DNA of 64,000 bases from Sinorhizobium meliloti 4H41 (GCF_000375585.1 NZ_AQWP01000014.1:99433-163432), one strand, 5' to 3'; numbered from the stretch's first letter, positions 9,401 through 17,875 are shown. The notes: generated from the sequence alone by a model not told the origin. A program made the numbers and translations.

Positions 9401-11231
9401 TGAGCGTGTGCCCGTCGCGATGGATCAGCTCCATGTCGTGAAGGACGACCTCGCGGGGCTCGTCCCCATGGACGTGCACGCCGATGTCGTAGGTCTGCTC
9501 GCTGATGACACGGAAGCCGAGATTTTCGAGAAGCGGCACGCGGCGCGACAGCGAAACGGGCGTGTCGGCATGGAAGATCTTCAGTTCCAGCGTATCCGGC
9601 CGCTCCTGGTGCCGGTGGTAGAAGGAGATGCGGATCGGGTCGCCGGCCGTGCAGGCGGCGATGTCTCCGAGGTCGGCATAGGCTTCCGCGGGCGTGAAGG
9701 CCGCCTGATAGGCTTCACCAACCGATATCTCCGTGCCCTCCTTGCGGGCGAGCAGATTGAACCGATCGATCCAGCGGGTGACGATGGCGCGGACCGCCTC
9801 TTCGAGCTTCGCCTGGGGAACCCGTGGCGTCTTGCCGCCCGAGCGGCCGATGATGAAATGGACGCGTGCAAGCCCGCCTTCGGGAAAGGCCGGGTAATAG
9901 GCCGAGACCCGGCCGTCATAGACCGTTTTCAGATAGTCGCCGATCTTTTCGCGGACGTCGGAATCGTATTGTTCGCGCGGCACGAACACGATGACCGAGA
10001 CGAAGCGGTCGAAGTGGTCGATGCGCGGCAGCACCCGCACCCGGGGCCGGTCGCCGAGCTCGTTGATCTGCTCGCAGAAGGCGGCGAGCAGCCCGATATC
10101 GATCTGGAAAAGATCGTCGCGCGGATAGGCCTCCAGCGTGTTGGCCAGCGTCTTGCCGGAATGGCTCTGCGGATCATAGCCGAAATGATCGACGATCTTC
10201 TCGATCTTGTGCCTGAGCAGCGGGATCTCCGACGCCTGGCGCGTGTAGGCCGTCGAGGTGAACAGACCGACGATGCGCAGTTCGCCGACGACGTTGCCGG
10301 AGGCGTCGAAACGCTTGATGCCGATATAGTCCATGTGGGCACGCCGGTGGACGACCGACTTCACATTGGCCTTGGTGACGATCAGGAAGTCGGGCCCCTC
10401 GAGGAAGGCGAGGATTTCCGGGGTGGTCAGCACCGCATCCTTGCCCTGGCGCAGGACCCGCACGTCCGGATTGGACAGGATGCCGAGGCCCCTGCCCTTG
10501 CCGCGCTCGACCGTCGCCCGTTCGCCCTTGCCGGAATAGGTATATTCCCGCATTCCGAGAAAGGTGAAGTTGCTATCCCTTAGCCAGCGAAGGAACGCCA
10601 GCGCCTCGTCGCGGTCGCTCTTCTTGCGGGAAGCGTTGTATTCCTCGAGCTCCCGCATTGCCTGGTCGAGCAGAGCGGTCATTGCCGGCCAGTCGTGTAC
10701 GGCTTGATGAACCTGCTCCAGCACATCCGAGATGCGCTTGCTCAATGAGCGTGCCTCCAGCGGAGTCAGCCTGCTCAAGTGGATTTGAATGTGGCTGACG
10801 CGGTGCTCGGGCGCGCTTTCCTCGTCCGGATCGAACAGCTTCACGGGTTTGCCGGGCTCCATCACCAGAATTGGATGGATCGCCAGGTGGATGTCGCGGT
10901 GGGTGCTCGTCACCTCTCCCATCACCGAATCGTAAAGGAAGGGCATGTTGCGTTCGGTGATCGCGATGATCGAAACCTCGATACCGCCCGGTGCGACCCC
11001 TGCCACCGTCTCCACCGAGACCTGCGGCTTGCCGCCGTCCCAGCGTGCGAGTTCGCTGCGTGCGTGGGCAGCGGTGAGCGCCAGCATCTCAGGCGTGTAA
11101 CGGTCGAGGTCGTCGTTGCTCGCTCCGCCGAAGAGGATTTCCGGTGGCAGTGTCTCGGCCCCGAATCTGGACCCTGCCGCCCGGGCCGCATCGATGTGCC
11201 GGTCCCGCTTCGGATTATGCTTCACGCCCAT
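6444..11231 (-). CDS. gdhB: NAD-specific glutamate dehydrogenase, large class
   Basis: 1595-residue cytoplasmic enzyme of the very large NAD-GDH class. It oxidatively deaminates glutamate to 2-oxoglutarate and ammonium, mainly in a catabolic direction. The N-terminal half is the long regulatory region. The catalytic core begins near residue 780 (WSDRAQDYRTEVLGLVKAQ) and includes the lysine-bearing VPVGAKGGFYPKQLP near residue 830. The family sequence ANLGVTQKGRIGF follows later. The ATG at 11231 has GGAGAG seven bases upstream; a second ATG five codons earlier has no better site. The symbol follows common rhizobial usage. It is divergent from the pyridoxal kinase gene across a relatively AT-rich 283-base gap (11232-11514) that must hold both promoters. 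Confidence 0.95.
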   Translation of the reverse strand: MGVKHNPKRDRHIDAARAAGSRFGAETLPPEILFGGASNDDLDRYTPEMLALTAAHARSELARWDGGKPQVSVETVAGVAPGGIEVSIIAITERNMPFLYDSVMGEVTSTHRDIHLAIHPILVMEPGKPVKLFDPDEESAPEHRVSHIQIHLSRLTPLEARSLSKRISDVLEQVHQAVHDWPAMTALLDQAMRELEEYNASRKKSDRDEALAFLRWLRDSNFTFLGMREYTYSGKGERATVERGKGRGLGILSNPDVRVLRQGKDAVLTTPEILAFLEGPDFLIVTKANVKSVVHRRAHMDYIGIKRFDASGNVVGELRIVGLFTSTAYTRQASEIPLLRHKIEKIVDHFGYDPQSHSGKTLANTLEAYPRDDLFQIDIGLLAAFCEQINELGDRPRVRVLPRIDHFDRFVSVIVFVPREQYDSDVREKIGDYLKTVYDGRVSAYYPAFPEGGLARVHFIIGRSGGKTPRVPQAKLEEAVRAIVTRWIDRFNLLARKEGTEISVGEAYQAAFTPAEAYADLGDIAACTAGDPIRISFYHRHQERPDTLELKIFHADTPVSLSRRVPLLENLGFRVISEQTYDIGVHVHGDEPREVVLHDMELIHRDGHTLNLARIGPALEEAFLAAWNGTTEDDNFNRLVLLAGLTAREITVLRAYARYLRQAGITYSQGYIADTLNKYPTIAADIFRLFSTRMDPTTEGKARTKKCNALLSGIEEALSAVPSLDEDRILRRYVNAVQSTLRTNYFQKDAEGRPRAVLAFKLDPKQLEGLPEPRPFREIFVYGTEVEGVHLRFGKVARGGLRWSDRAQDYRTEVLGLVKAQQVKNAVIVPVGAKGGFYPKQLPVGGSRDEVFKAGTEAYKTYIRTLLSVTDNIVGQDVVPPEDTLRLDGDDPYFVVAADKGTATFSDTANALAQEADFWLDDAFASGGSAGYDHKKMGITARGAWEAVKRHFREMDVDIQTTPFTVAGVGDMSGDVFGNGMLLSEKIRLIAAFDHRDIFIDPEPDIDLSFAERKRMFALSRSSWQDYDRKALSPGAMIISRSEKLVTLTPEAMAAIGIDKPKATPFEIMSAILKSPVDLLWFGGIGTYVRGTNETDAEVGDRANDAIRVSAEDVRARVIGEGANLGVTQKGRIGFSLNGGRCNSDAIDNSAGVNSSDVEVNIKIALASAMREGRLTRPKRNTLLASMTDEVGHLVLRNNYQQSLAISLTEMQGLANRTPLARLMARLEADGHLNRKVETLPTDQAMSERYQAGRPLTRPEIGVLLSYAKLVLFDELLVSELPDDPYFTATLERYFPAKMRKAYAGDIHGHRLRREIIATVLANETINRGGPAFVSTLTDATGFLSADVVKAAVLALDGFDLPRIYGEIDALDNRISGVIQNRLYHEVGRIFALVAERALRTRASEGSVAEAVARLRDGLQKLRGTMRAAISREGAEEARLRAAGFIENGVPAKLAEEVAELSLMTLVPEIMQIATVTGEPLSRTAQAYFTVTESLRINRLLAAADRVPATEQFESMALSRAVGDIGTARRDITIAALVEHKGERNPVLAWQDRDRQRVATVGDQLRLLTEKGETTLAKVTVAAGLLSDLARGWTK

Positions 11232-11514
11232 GAAATCGCTCTCCACTCATGATGGTTGAACCTAGCAGAACCATGCCCAATGGCGACCGTTTTTATGATG
11301 GATTTCGGCAAAATCGAGCCGGATTTTGGAGAAAATCACGTAGATTCGACCTAAATCCATTTAAATCGAAGCCAATTTTGCAAAAATTTCCCGAAAAACC
11401 GCAAAAACGAACGAAAACGCCGAAGTTTCTGTCACGTGGGTCTGCACGAGCGGCAGTTGACAGTCCGTGAGGGGCGGGCGATCACACTTCGAAAGCGAAT
11501 AACGGGGTCTCCCA

Positions 11515-12396
11515 ATGTCCGACACGCCTGCCGCGCCCGGTGCCGTCATCGTCATTTCGAGTCATGTGGTGCGCGGCGCGGTGGGCAACCGGGCTGCCGT
11601 CTTCGCGCTGGAAATGCTCGGCCACCGGGTCTGGGCCTTGCCGACGGTCGTGCTTCCCTGGCATCCGGGACACGGTCGGTCGACGCGGGTGACCATGCCG
11701 GACGAGGACTTCCGCTCGATCATCGACGATCTCGTCGCTGCGCCCTGGATCGGTGAGGTGCGCGCGGTGCTGTCCGGCTATCTGGGTTCCCCCGAACAGG
11801 CGGCGGTCGTTGCTGGCCTCGTGAAGGCGCTGCGCCAGCGCAATCCCGCGCTCTTCTATGCCTGCGATCCGATTCTTGGCGATGCGGGCGGCCTCTACGT
11901 CCCGGTGGAGATCGCCAGCGCCATCCGCGACCTGCTGCTGCCGCTTGCGACGCTGGCCACGCCCAACCGGTTCGAGCTTTCCTGGTTGGCAGGTGCTTCG
12001 CTCGAGACGAATGCGGCCATTCTCGACGCGGCGGTCGACCTCGGGCCGTCACGCGTGCTGGTGACATCGGCGATACCGATGATGAGCGGCGGCACGGGCA
12101 ATCTTTACCTGTCCGGACGCCATGCGCTGCTTGCCGAGCACCGCCTGATCGACAATCCTCCGAACGGCACCGGCGATCTGCTCTCGGCCGTATTCCTGGC
12201 GCGCCTGCTGGAAGGGCTTCCGGAGGAACGCGCGCTGCAGATGGCGACCGCCAGCGTCTACGAGATCATTGCGAGAAGCCGTAAGCGCGATTCCGACGAG
12301 CTGACGCTCGAACAGGATGCATCGAGCCTGGCGACGCCGATGGCAATGGTGCAGATGCGCCGCCTCATGCATCCGAGCCAGGCGCGGAAGAAATAG
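11515..12396 (+). CDS. pdxY: Pyridoxal kinase, PdxY type
   Basis: 293-residue kinase of the ribokinase/PfkB superfamily, expected to phosphorylate pyridoxal to PLP in the vitamin B6 salvage pathway. The N-terminus reads VIVISSHVVRGAVGNRAAVFALE, with the SxxVxxGxVGN substrate-site pattern of pyridoxal kinases. ACDPILGD lies mid-protein, and the C-terminal anion-hole motif NGTGDLLSAVFLA (near residue 217) contains the catalytic Asp of GTGD. The start follows ACGGGG seven bases upstream. It is divergent from the glutamate dehydrogenase gene. PLP made here would serve the aminotransferases elsewhere in the window, but no linkage is implied. Confidence 0.88.
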   Translation: MSDTPAAPGAVIVISSHVVRGAVGNRAAVFALEMLGHRVWALPTVVLPWHPGHGRSTRVTMPDEDFRSIIDDLVAAPWIGEVRAVLSGYLGSPEQAAVVAGLVKALRQRNPALFYACDPILGDAGGLYVPVEIASAIRDLLLPLATLATPNRFELSWLAGASLETNAAILDAAVDLGPSRVLVTSAIPMMSGGTGNLYLSGRHALLAEHRLIDNPPNGTGDLLSAVFLARLLEGLPEERALQMATASVYEIIARSRKRDSDELTLEQDASSLATPMAMVQMRRLMHPSQARKK

Positions 12397-12555
12397 CGCC
12401 AGATATGGAAGAATTGCCTCATAGACGCATTTCGCCCTTTCGGATGGCGGGAGCACGCTGTAACAGTTCGACGCTTCATGGTTCCCGGTGCGTCTTTCAG
12501 ACACGCTACCCGCATGTTTCCTTGAATCCCGATCAAAGACAGGAGCACCAGGACG

Positions 12556-13239
12556 ATGCAGCAGGAACGAGTGGATGAAACGGGGTTACCGATGGATATA
12601 CAGGGCTTTCCGGAACATCTTCTGACCGGCTACCGCAATTTCATGAGCGGGCGCTTCACCGAACAGCAGCAGCGCTACAAAACCCTCGCCGAGAGCGGTC
12701 AGAAACCGAGGACGATGGTCATCGCCTGTTGCGACTCCCGCGCCGCGCCCGAAACGATCTTCGATGCCGGCCCGGGAGAACTCTTCGTCGTGCGCAACGT
12801 CGCCAACATGATGCCGCCCTATGAACCGGACGGACATTATCATTCGACCTCGGCCGCGCTCGAATTCGCGGTCCAGTCGCTGCGGGTCACCAACATCGTG
12901 GTCATGGGCCACGGGCGCTGCGGCGGCATCAAGGCGGCACTCGACCCGGACGCCGAGCCCCTCTCCCCGGGCGATTTCATCGGCCGCTGGATGAACCTCC
13001 TGAAGCCGGCCGCCGAGCAGATCCAGAGCAATGACGTGATGACGCCGGCGGAACGACAGCGTGCGCTCGAGCGGGTCTCGATCCGCAATTCGATCGCCAA
13101 TCTGAGGACGTTCCCCTGCGTGAACGTTCTGGAGTCGAAGGGAAAGCTTCGTCTCCACGGCGCATGGTTCGACATCTCGACCGGCGAGCTCTGGGTGATG
13201 GACGCGAAGACCGGCGATTTTTCCCGACCGGGAACGTAA
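12556..13239 (+). CDS. Beta-class carbonic anhydrase
   Basis: 227-residue cytoplasmic zinc enzyme for reversible CO2 hydration. The beta-class site is complete: C58 with the D60-R62 dyad in ACCDSR, and H119 and C122 in MGHGRCGG. The ATG at 12556 is preceded by AGGAG ten bases upstream; a second ATG at 12592 has no clear site. It may supply bicarbonate to carboxylases such as PurK or Pyc, as in other bacteria. It stands alone between pdxY and a convergent transglycosylase gene. The 159-base gap upstream shows no further gene. Confidence 0.94.
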   Translation: MQQERVDETGLPMDIQGFPEHLLTGYRNFMSGRFTEQQQRYKTLAESGQKPRTMVIACCDSRAAPETIFDAGPGELFVVRNVANMMPPYEPDGHYHSTSAALEFAVQSLRVTNIVVMGHGRCGGIKAALDPDAEPLSPGDFIGRWMNLLKPAAEQIQSNDVMTPAERQRALERVSIRNSIANLRTFPCVNVLESKGKLRLHGAWFDISTGELWVMDAKTGDFSRPGT

Positions 13240-13258
13240 CGGTCGCCGTTCAAGGCCG

Positions 13259-13326
13259 CTCATCCGCCCGCCTGTCCCTTCTCCCCCGCTAGCGGGAGAG
13301 AAGTCGCGGCAGCGGGCTGAGGGGCA
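13259..13326. repeat. Palindromic intergenic repeat (half-element)
   Basis: A CTTCTCCCCCGCT/AGCGGGAGAGAAG hairpin (13278-13290, 13291-13303, one mismatch pair) sits between CTCATCCGCC and CTGAGGGGCA. It looks like one half of the longer elements at 22286-22440, 31291-31403 and 36638-36782, read in the other orientation. It lies between convergent genes and may also terminate transcription. Confidence 0.6.
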
Positions 13327-13335
13327 AACGCACTG

Positions 13336-14157
13336 TCACCTGCCGTCGATTTCGGCGCCGATGATGGCGATCGCCTGCTGATAGACGCTGGCGGCATTCC
13401 AGCCCTGGATGGCGGCGAAGTTGACCTCGCCCGGCTGATAGCCGCCACCCGGCTGCCAACCATGGCCGCGCAGGAAATTTGCGGTTGAGGCAAGCGCATC
13501 CGCTTTGGAGCGGACCATGTCGACATGGCCGTTGCCGTCCCCGTCCACGCCGTATTTCAGCACGTTCACCGGGAGGAATTGCGTCTGCCCGATCTCGCCG
13601 TGCGCCGCCCCGCGGGCGGCCGGGCTGAGGTCGCCGCGCTCGACGAGCTGGAGGGCGGCGTAGAGCTGATTGGTGAAATAGTCGGAGCGGCGACAATCAT
13701 AGGCGAGCGTCGAGACGGCGGAAAGCGTGTGTTCCTTGCCCAGGAACGAGCCGAAGCCGGTCTCCATGCCCCAGATGGCGATCAGTGGGCCGGCGGGAAC
13801 GCCGTAGCGCTGCTCGATGCTCTGGAAGAGCTTGGCGTTCTGCGCCCGCAGCTTCTTGCCGCGCGAAATGATCACCTGACCGCCGCGCTTCTGCATGAAC
13901 TGGTCGAGCGACAGCTTGAAGCTCTTCTGGCCGCGATCGGCGCGGATCGTCGCCCTGCTATAGGAGACGTTGGCGAGTGCCTGGTCGATCACCGAAGGGC
14001 TGATGCCGTTCCCGGCGGCTTCGCGCTTGAATTCCGACAGCCAGGCGGAGAAGCCGCTGCCGTCATTGCCGCACTGCGCCGCAGAGGCGTCCGCCGGAAG
14101 AATTACGGTTGAGATCAGGGCCGCCAGGCCCGCTGCTGCGCTCTTCACCCTATGCAT
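13336..14157 (-). CDS. Lytic murein transglycosylase, MltB-like
   Basis: 273-residue exported enzyme expected to cleave the MurNAc-GlcNAc bond of peptidoglycan in the periplasm. A classic signal peptide ends near residue 26 (ADASA). The SLT_2/MltB domain has the catalytic glutamate E132 in WGMETGFGSFLG, then LAYDCRRSDYF and GEIGQTQFLP. It lacks the C-terminal peptidoglycan-binding domain found in some relatives. There is no lipobox, so it should be soluble rather than a lipoprotein. The ribosome site is weak (ACGGGG). It is convergent with the carbonic anhydrase gene. Confidence 0.9.
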   Translation of the reverse strand: MHRVKSAAAGLAALISTVILPADASAAQCGNDGSGFSAWLSEFKREAAGNGISPSVIDQALANVSYSRATIRADRGQKSFKLSLDQFMQKRGGQVIISRGKKLRAQNAKLFQSIEQRYGVPAGPLIAIWGMETGFGSFLGKEHTLSAVSTLAYDCRRSDYFTNQLYAALQLVERGDLSPAARGAAHGEIGQTQFLPVNVLKYGVDGDGNGHVDMVRSKADALASTANFLRGHGWQPGGGYQPGEVNFAAIQGWNAASVYQQAIAIIGAEIDGR

Positions 14158-14231
14158 GGATTACCCCGTCGATTGCCCGAATTTGTTGCCTTCGAAATGC
14201 CGCTTCGTCATCCGCTCGCCGCCGGCACGAT

Positions 14232-14247
14232 GGTTTCACGTGAATCC
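14232..14247. promoter_or_regulatory. parS-like ParB-binding palindrome (candidate)
   Basis: GGTTTCACGTGAATCC matches the widely conserved parS consensus TGTTTCACGTGAAACA at 13 of 16 positions, including the uninterrupted 12-mer GTTTCACGTGAA. The dyad extends to 20 bases (14230-14249) with one mismatched pair. It lies in the gap between the transglycosylase gene and asd. Whether ParB binds here is untested. Confidence 0.4.
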
Positions 14248-14270
14248 ATTGCCCGCCGACGAACTGCGAA

Positions 14271-14302
14271 CCCCGCCTGTCGCCGTAACGAGGCAGGCGG
14301 GG
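14271..14302 (-). terminator. Terminator hairpin after asd
   Basis: CCCCGCCTG (14271-14279) pairs with CAGGCGGGG (14294-14302) across a 14-base loop, 28 bases beyond the asd stop. The run after the stem is only weakly T-rich in either direction. Confidence 0.5.
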
Positions 14303-14329
14303 CTTAACGTTTTGCCCGGCCGAGGCCGA

Positions 14330-15364
14330 TCAAGCCGCCTGCTTGCGCGGCTTGATCAGGCCGCGGTTGATCAGCAGCTCTGCGATCTGCACCGCGTTGA
14401 GCGCCGCGCCCTTGCGCAGGTTGTCCGAGACGATCCACATGTTGAGGCCGTTTTCGACCGTCGCATCCTCGCGGATGCGCGAGATGTAGGTCGCGTCCTC
14501 GCCGGCGCATTCGTAAGGCGTCACATAGCCGCCGTTCTCATGCTTGTCGACGACCAGGCAGCCCGGCGCTTCACGCAGGATCTCGCGCGCCTCGTCGGCG
14601 GTGATCTCGTTTTCGAATTCGATGTTGACCGATTCCGAATGACCGATGAAGACCGGAACGCGCACGGCCGTGCAGGTCACCTTGATCTTCGGGTCGAGCA
14701 TCTTCTTGGTTTCGGCCAGTACCTTCCACTCTTCCTTGGTGTAGCCGTCCTCCATGAAGACGTCGATGTGCGGAATGACGTTGAAGGCGATGCGCTTGGT
14801 GAACTTCTTGCTCTCGATCGGATCGGCGACGAAGACAGCGCGGGTCTGGTTGAAGAGCTCGTCCATGCCGTCCTTGCCGGCGCCGGACACCGACTGATAG
14901 GTGGAAACGACGATGCGCTTGATCTTGGCGTGGTCGTGCAGCGGCTTCAGCGCCACCACGAGCTGCGCCGTCGAGCAATTCGGATTGGCGATGATGTTTT
15001 TCTTGGAGAACTGCGCGATCGCGTCCGCGTTCACTTCCGGTACGATCAGCGGAACATCGGCGTCGTAGCGCCAAGCCGAGGAATTGTCGATGACGACGCA
15101 ACCCTCCCGGCCGATCTTCGGCGAGTATTTCTGCGAGACGGCGCCGCCGGCCGACATCAGGCAGATGTCGGTGTCGGAGAAATCATAGGTGTCGAGGTTC
15201 GTCACCTTCAGCGTCTTGTCGCCGTAGGAGACCTCGGTGCCGACCGAGCGCGAGGAGGCGAGCGCCACCACTTCGTCGGCCGGAAAGCCGCGCTCGGAAA
15301 GAATGTTCAGCATCTCCCGGCCGACATTGCCGGTGGCGCCTGCGACAGCAATTTTGAAACCCAT
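14330..15364 (-). CDS. asd: Aspartate-semialdehyde dehydrogenase
   Basis: 344-residue NADPH-dependent enzyme that reduces aspartyl phosphate to aspartate semialdehyde, the branch point to lysine/diaminopimelate, threonine and methionine. The N-terminal nucleotide-binding motif is VAGATGNVGREML, and the catalytic cysteine is C130 in NPNCSTAQLV. Length is normal for the family. The ATG at 15364 has AGAGAG-rich sequence about 12 bases upstream. It is monocistronic here, with a hairpin downstream and a possible small gene about 110 bases upstream on the same strand. Confidence 0.96.
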   Translation of the reverse strand: MGFKIAVAGATGNVGREMLNILSERGFPADEVVALASSRSVGTEVSYGDKTLKVTNLDTYDFSDTDICLMSAGGAVSQKYSPKIGREGCVVIDNSSAWRYDADVPLIVPEVNADAIAQFSKKNIIANPNCSTAQLVVALKPLHDHAKIKRIVVSTYQSVSGAGKDGMDELFNQTRAVFVADPIESKKFTKRIAFNVIPHIDVFMEDGYTKEEWKVLAETKKMLDPKIKVTCTAVRVPVFIGHSESVNIEFENEITADEAREILREAPGCLVVDKHENGGYVTPYECAGEDATYISRIREDATVENGLNMWIVSDNLRKGAALNAVQIAELLINRGLIKPRKQAA

Positions 15365-15476
15365 GGTCTAAGCTCTCTTTCTGTCTCTCCTCGTCTGGTG
15401 GAGGGGGAAACTGCGCGGTGCGACCGCGAAGTTCCTGTCCCCGGCCTTACCGGGGAGAGAGCGGAGGCCAGAGACG

Positions 15477-15596
15477 TCAGACGGTTTTCGTCGTCGTTTT
15501 GGCCGTGGTTTTGCGCGCGAGCGAGAAATGGCTGATCCGCCCGGCGGTATGGGCCGGCAAATTCAGCGCAGCGATGGACGAACCCTTCGGTCCCAT
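15477..15596 (-). CDS. Candidate 39-residue small protein upstream of asd
   Basis: A short frame in the 556-base gap between asd and the MHS carrier. It starts with ATG (15594-15596), has GAGGAA about six bases upstream and ends in TGA (15477-15479). The product begins MGPKGSSIAALNLPAH and ends ARKTTAKTTTKTV: basic, with a Thr/Lys-rich tail and no membrane segment. About three quarters of third codon positions are G or C, like the neighbouring genes. Upstream on the same strand is CTTGAC, then TAAGAG after 17 bases, a possible promoter. I do not recognise the product. The rest of the gap shows only a possible operator repeat (GACATC 15800-15805 and GATGTC 15830-15835) before the carrier gene. 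Confidence 0.35.
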   Translation of the reverse strand: MGPKGSSIAALNLPAHTAGRISHFSLARKTTAKTTTKTV

Positions 15597-15920
15597 GGCG
15601 GTTTCCTCGTTCGCCGCTGCTCTTACCGGCTTTTCGGCAAGAGTCAAGCCGCGGAGCCTCCCTAGTGGTCGTCACGGAAGGCAGCGCTGGCGGCCGCACG
15701 AGGGAAGACTTCATGATGTGCGGGGCGCGAGCGTGGTGATCCCGGCATTAGACGAAAGTCATAAGCCCAAAGCATCCCTGCCTCACGTGCCACTTTTCTG
15801 ACATCTTGTTGCGAGGCGCACCACGCCCGGATGTCAAAGGGGACCCGACGTTCAGGGAGGAATGTCCGGACCGGGGAATGGGCGCTCCAATAGACCGATT
15901 TTGGAGTGGAGGATATCAAA

Positions 15921-17810
15921 ATGGCAAACGTCGTGACAGCGGGCGGCACAAAAGCCGGCCCGATGACCGGCGAGGAGAAGAAGGTCATCTTCGCCTCGTC
16001 GCTCGGTACCGTCTTCGAATGGTATGATTTCTATCTTTACGGTTCGCTTGCCGTTTATATCGGTGCAACCTTCTTCAGCCAGTATCCCGAGACCACGCGC
16101 AACATCTTTGCGCTTCTCGCCTTCGCCGCCGGCTTCCTTGTCCGGCCGTTCGGCGCGCTGGTTTTCGGCCGCCTGGGCGACCTCGTCGGCCGCAAATACA
16201 CATTCCTCGTCACCATTCTGATCATGGGCCTGTCGACCTTCCTCGTCGGCGTCCTGCCCGGTGCCGCCTCGATCGGCATTGCGGCTCCGATCATCCTGAT
16301 CGTGCTCCGCCTCCTGCAGGGTCTTGCGCTCGGCGGTGAATACGGAGGCGCCGCGACCTATGTGGCAGAGCATGCGCCGCACGGCCGCCGCGGCTATTTC
16401 ACCTCGTGGATCCAGACGACGGCGACCCTTGGTCTCTTCCTCTCGCTGGTGGTCATCCTTCTGGTCCAGTACATGCTGGGCAAGGAAGCTTTTGCCGAGT
16501 GGGGCTGGCGCATACCCTTCCTGCTCTCTTTCGTGCTGCTCGGCGTCTCCGTCTGGATCCGCCTGAAGATGAACGAGTCTCCTGCCTTCAAGAAAATGAA
16601 GGAAGAGGGCAAGGGTTCGAAGGCGCCGCTGACGGAAGCTTTCGGCCAGTGGCGCAACGCCAAGATCGCCCTTCTGGCGCTCTTCGGCGCGGTCGTCGGC
16701 CAGGCTGTGGTCTGGTATTCCGGCCAGTTCTACGCGCTGTTCTTCCTGCAGAGCATTCTGAAGATCGACGGCCAGTCGGCAAACCTGATGGTTGCCGCCT
16801 CGCTCCTTCTCGGCACAGGCTTTTTCGTCTTCTTCGGCTGGCTGTCGGACAAGATCGGCCGCAAGCCGATCATCATGGCGGGCCTCCTGCTTGCCATGCT
16901 CACCTACTTCCCGCTGTTCAAGGCGATGACCTGGGCCGGCAACCCCGCGCTTGCGGAAGCGCAGCAGAACGTTCGCGCCACCGTCACCGCGGCTCCGGGC
17001 GACTGCAAGTTCCAGTTCAACCCGACGGGCACGGCGAAGTTCACCACCTCCTGCGACATCGCCACCGCCTTCCTGACCAAGAACTCGGTTCCCTATGACG
17101 TCGTGACCACGGCGGCTGCGGGTACGCCGGCGACGGTGAAGATCGGCGAAACGACGATCACCAGCTTCGACGCCATTGCGGCCGGCGACAGGGCCAAGGC
17201 CGAGGAAGCGGCTTTCGGCAAGCAGATCAACATGGCGCTGCAGGCCGCGGGCTATCCGCTGGTGCGCGGTGTTGCCAAGGTTCCGGAATCGAAGCTCGAC
17301 GCCTTCGTCGCTGCCAATCCGGAACTTGCCCTCGACGCCGCTGCCGTGCGCGCCGGGGAAAAGGCCATGGTGCCGGCCGACAAGCTCGTCGCCGACAAGC
17401 TGCTCACCCAGGAAGAAGTCGGCAGCGCCACCGAAATGGCGGTCTACAGCATAGACAAGGGCGGCGCCTTCACGATGGTGGCCGACGCGGCCCGCGTCAA
17501 CTGGACGGTGATCATTGCCGTACTGACCGTGCTCGTCATCTATGTGACGATGGTCTACGGCCCGATTGCGGCGCTGCTCGTCGAACTCTTCCCGACCCGC
17601 ATCCGCTATACCGGCATGTCGCTGCCCTACCATATCGGCAATGGTTGGTTCGGCGGGCTGCTCCCGGCAACGGCCTTCGCGATGAGCGCGGCAAAGGGCG
17701 ATATCTACTACGGCCTCTGGTACCCGATCGTTTTCGCGGGCATCACGCTGGTGATCGGTCTTCTGTTCCTGCCCGAGACGAAGGACCGGGATATCCACAC
17801 GATGGAGTGA
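15921..17810 (+). CDS. MFS transporter of the metabolite:H+ symporter (MHS) family with a periplasmic-type insertion
   Basis: 629-residue inner-membrane symporter. The first part is typical of the MHS family (ShiA/ProP/KgtP-like): SLGTVFEWYDFYLYG in TM1, RPFGALVFGRLGDLVGRKYTF in loop 2-3 and LQGLALGGEYGGAATYVAEHAP. After a segment ending near residue 339 there is a soluble insertion of about 185 residues (340-525) with two cysteines (C362, C378). The last membrane segments follow, with AALLVELFPTRIRYTGMSLPYHIGNGWFGG. Usual MHS proteins are about 430-550 residues. The ATG at 15921 has GGAGG eight bases upstream; an in-frame GTG lies five codons earlier. The substrate is unknown, probably an organic acid or zwitterion. 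A strong terminator follows. Confidence 0.88.
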   Translation: MANVVTAGGTKAGPMTGEEKKVIFASSLGTVFEWYDFYLYGSLAVYIGATFFSQYPETTRNIFALLAFAAGFLVRPFGALVFGRLGDLVGRKYTFLVTILIMGLSTFLVGVLPGAASIGIAAPIILIVLRLLQGLALGGEYGGAATYVAEHAPHGRRGYFTSWIQTTATLGLFLSLVVILLVQYMLGKEAFAEWGWRIPFLLSFVLLGVSVWIRLKMNESPAFKKMKEEGKGSKAPLTEAFGQWRNAKIALLALFGAVVGQAVVWYSGQFYALFFLQSILKIDGQSANLMVAASLLLGTGFFVFFGWLSDKIGRKPIIMAGLLLAMLTYFPLFKAMTWAGNPALAEAQQNVRATVTAAPGDCKFQFNPTGTAKFTTSCDIATAFLTKNSVPYDVVTTAAAGTPATVKIGETTITSFDAIAAGDRAKAEEAAFGKQINMALQAAGYPLVRGVAKVPESKLDAFVAANPELALDAAAVRAGEKAMVPADKLVADKLLTQEEVGSATEMAVYSIDKGGAFTMVADAARVNWTVIIAVLTVLVIYVTMVYGPIAALLVELFPTRIRYTGMSLPYHIGNGWFGGLLPATAFAMSAAKGDIYYGLWYPIVFAGITLVIGLLFLPETKDRDIHTME

Positions 17811-17875
17811 GCCGGCTTACGGGAGCGGGATGGGAGCGTGTTTCCCATTCCGCCATCTCAACAGCTCTCCTGACT

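Noticed and set aside
6426..10583. Long plus-strand open frames opposite the glutamate dehydrogenase gene
   Set aside because: Antisense of a well-conserved enzyme; no family features in the translations.
15852..17798. Long minus-strand open frame opposite the MHS carrier gene
   Set aside because: Antisense shadow; charged low-complexity translation, while the sense frame has all transporter motifs and a terminator.
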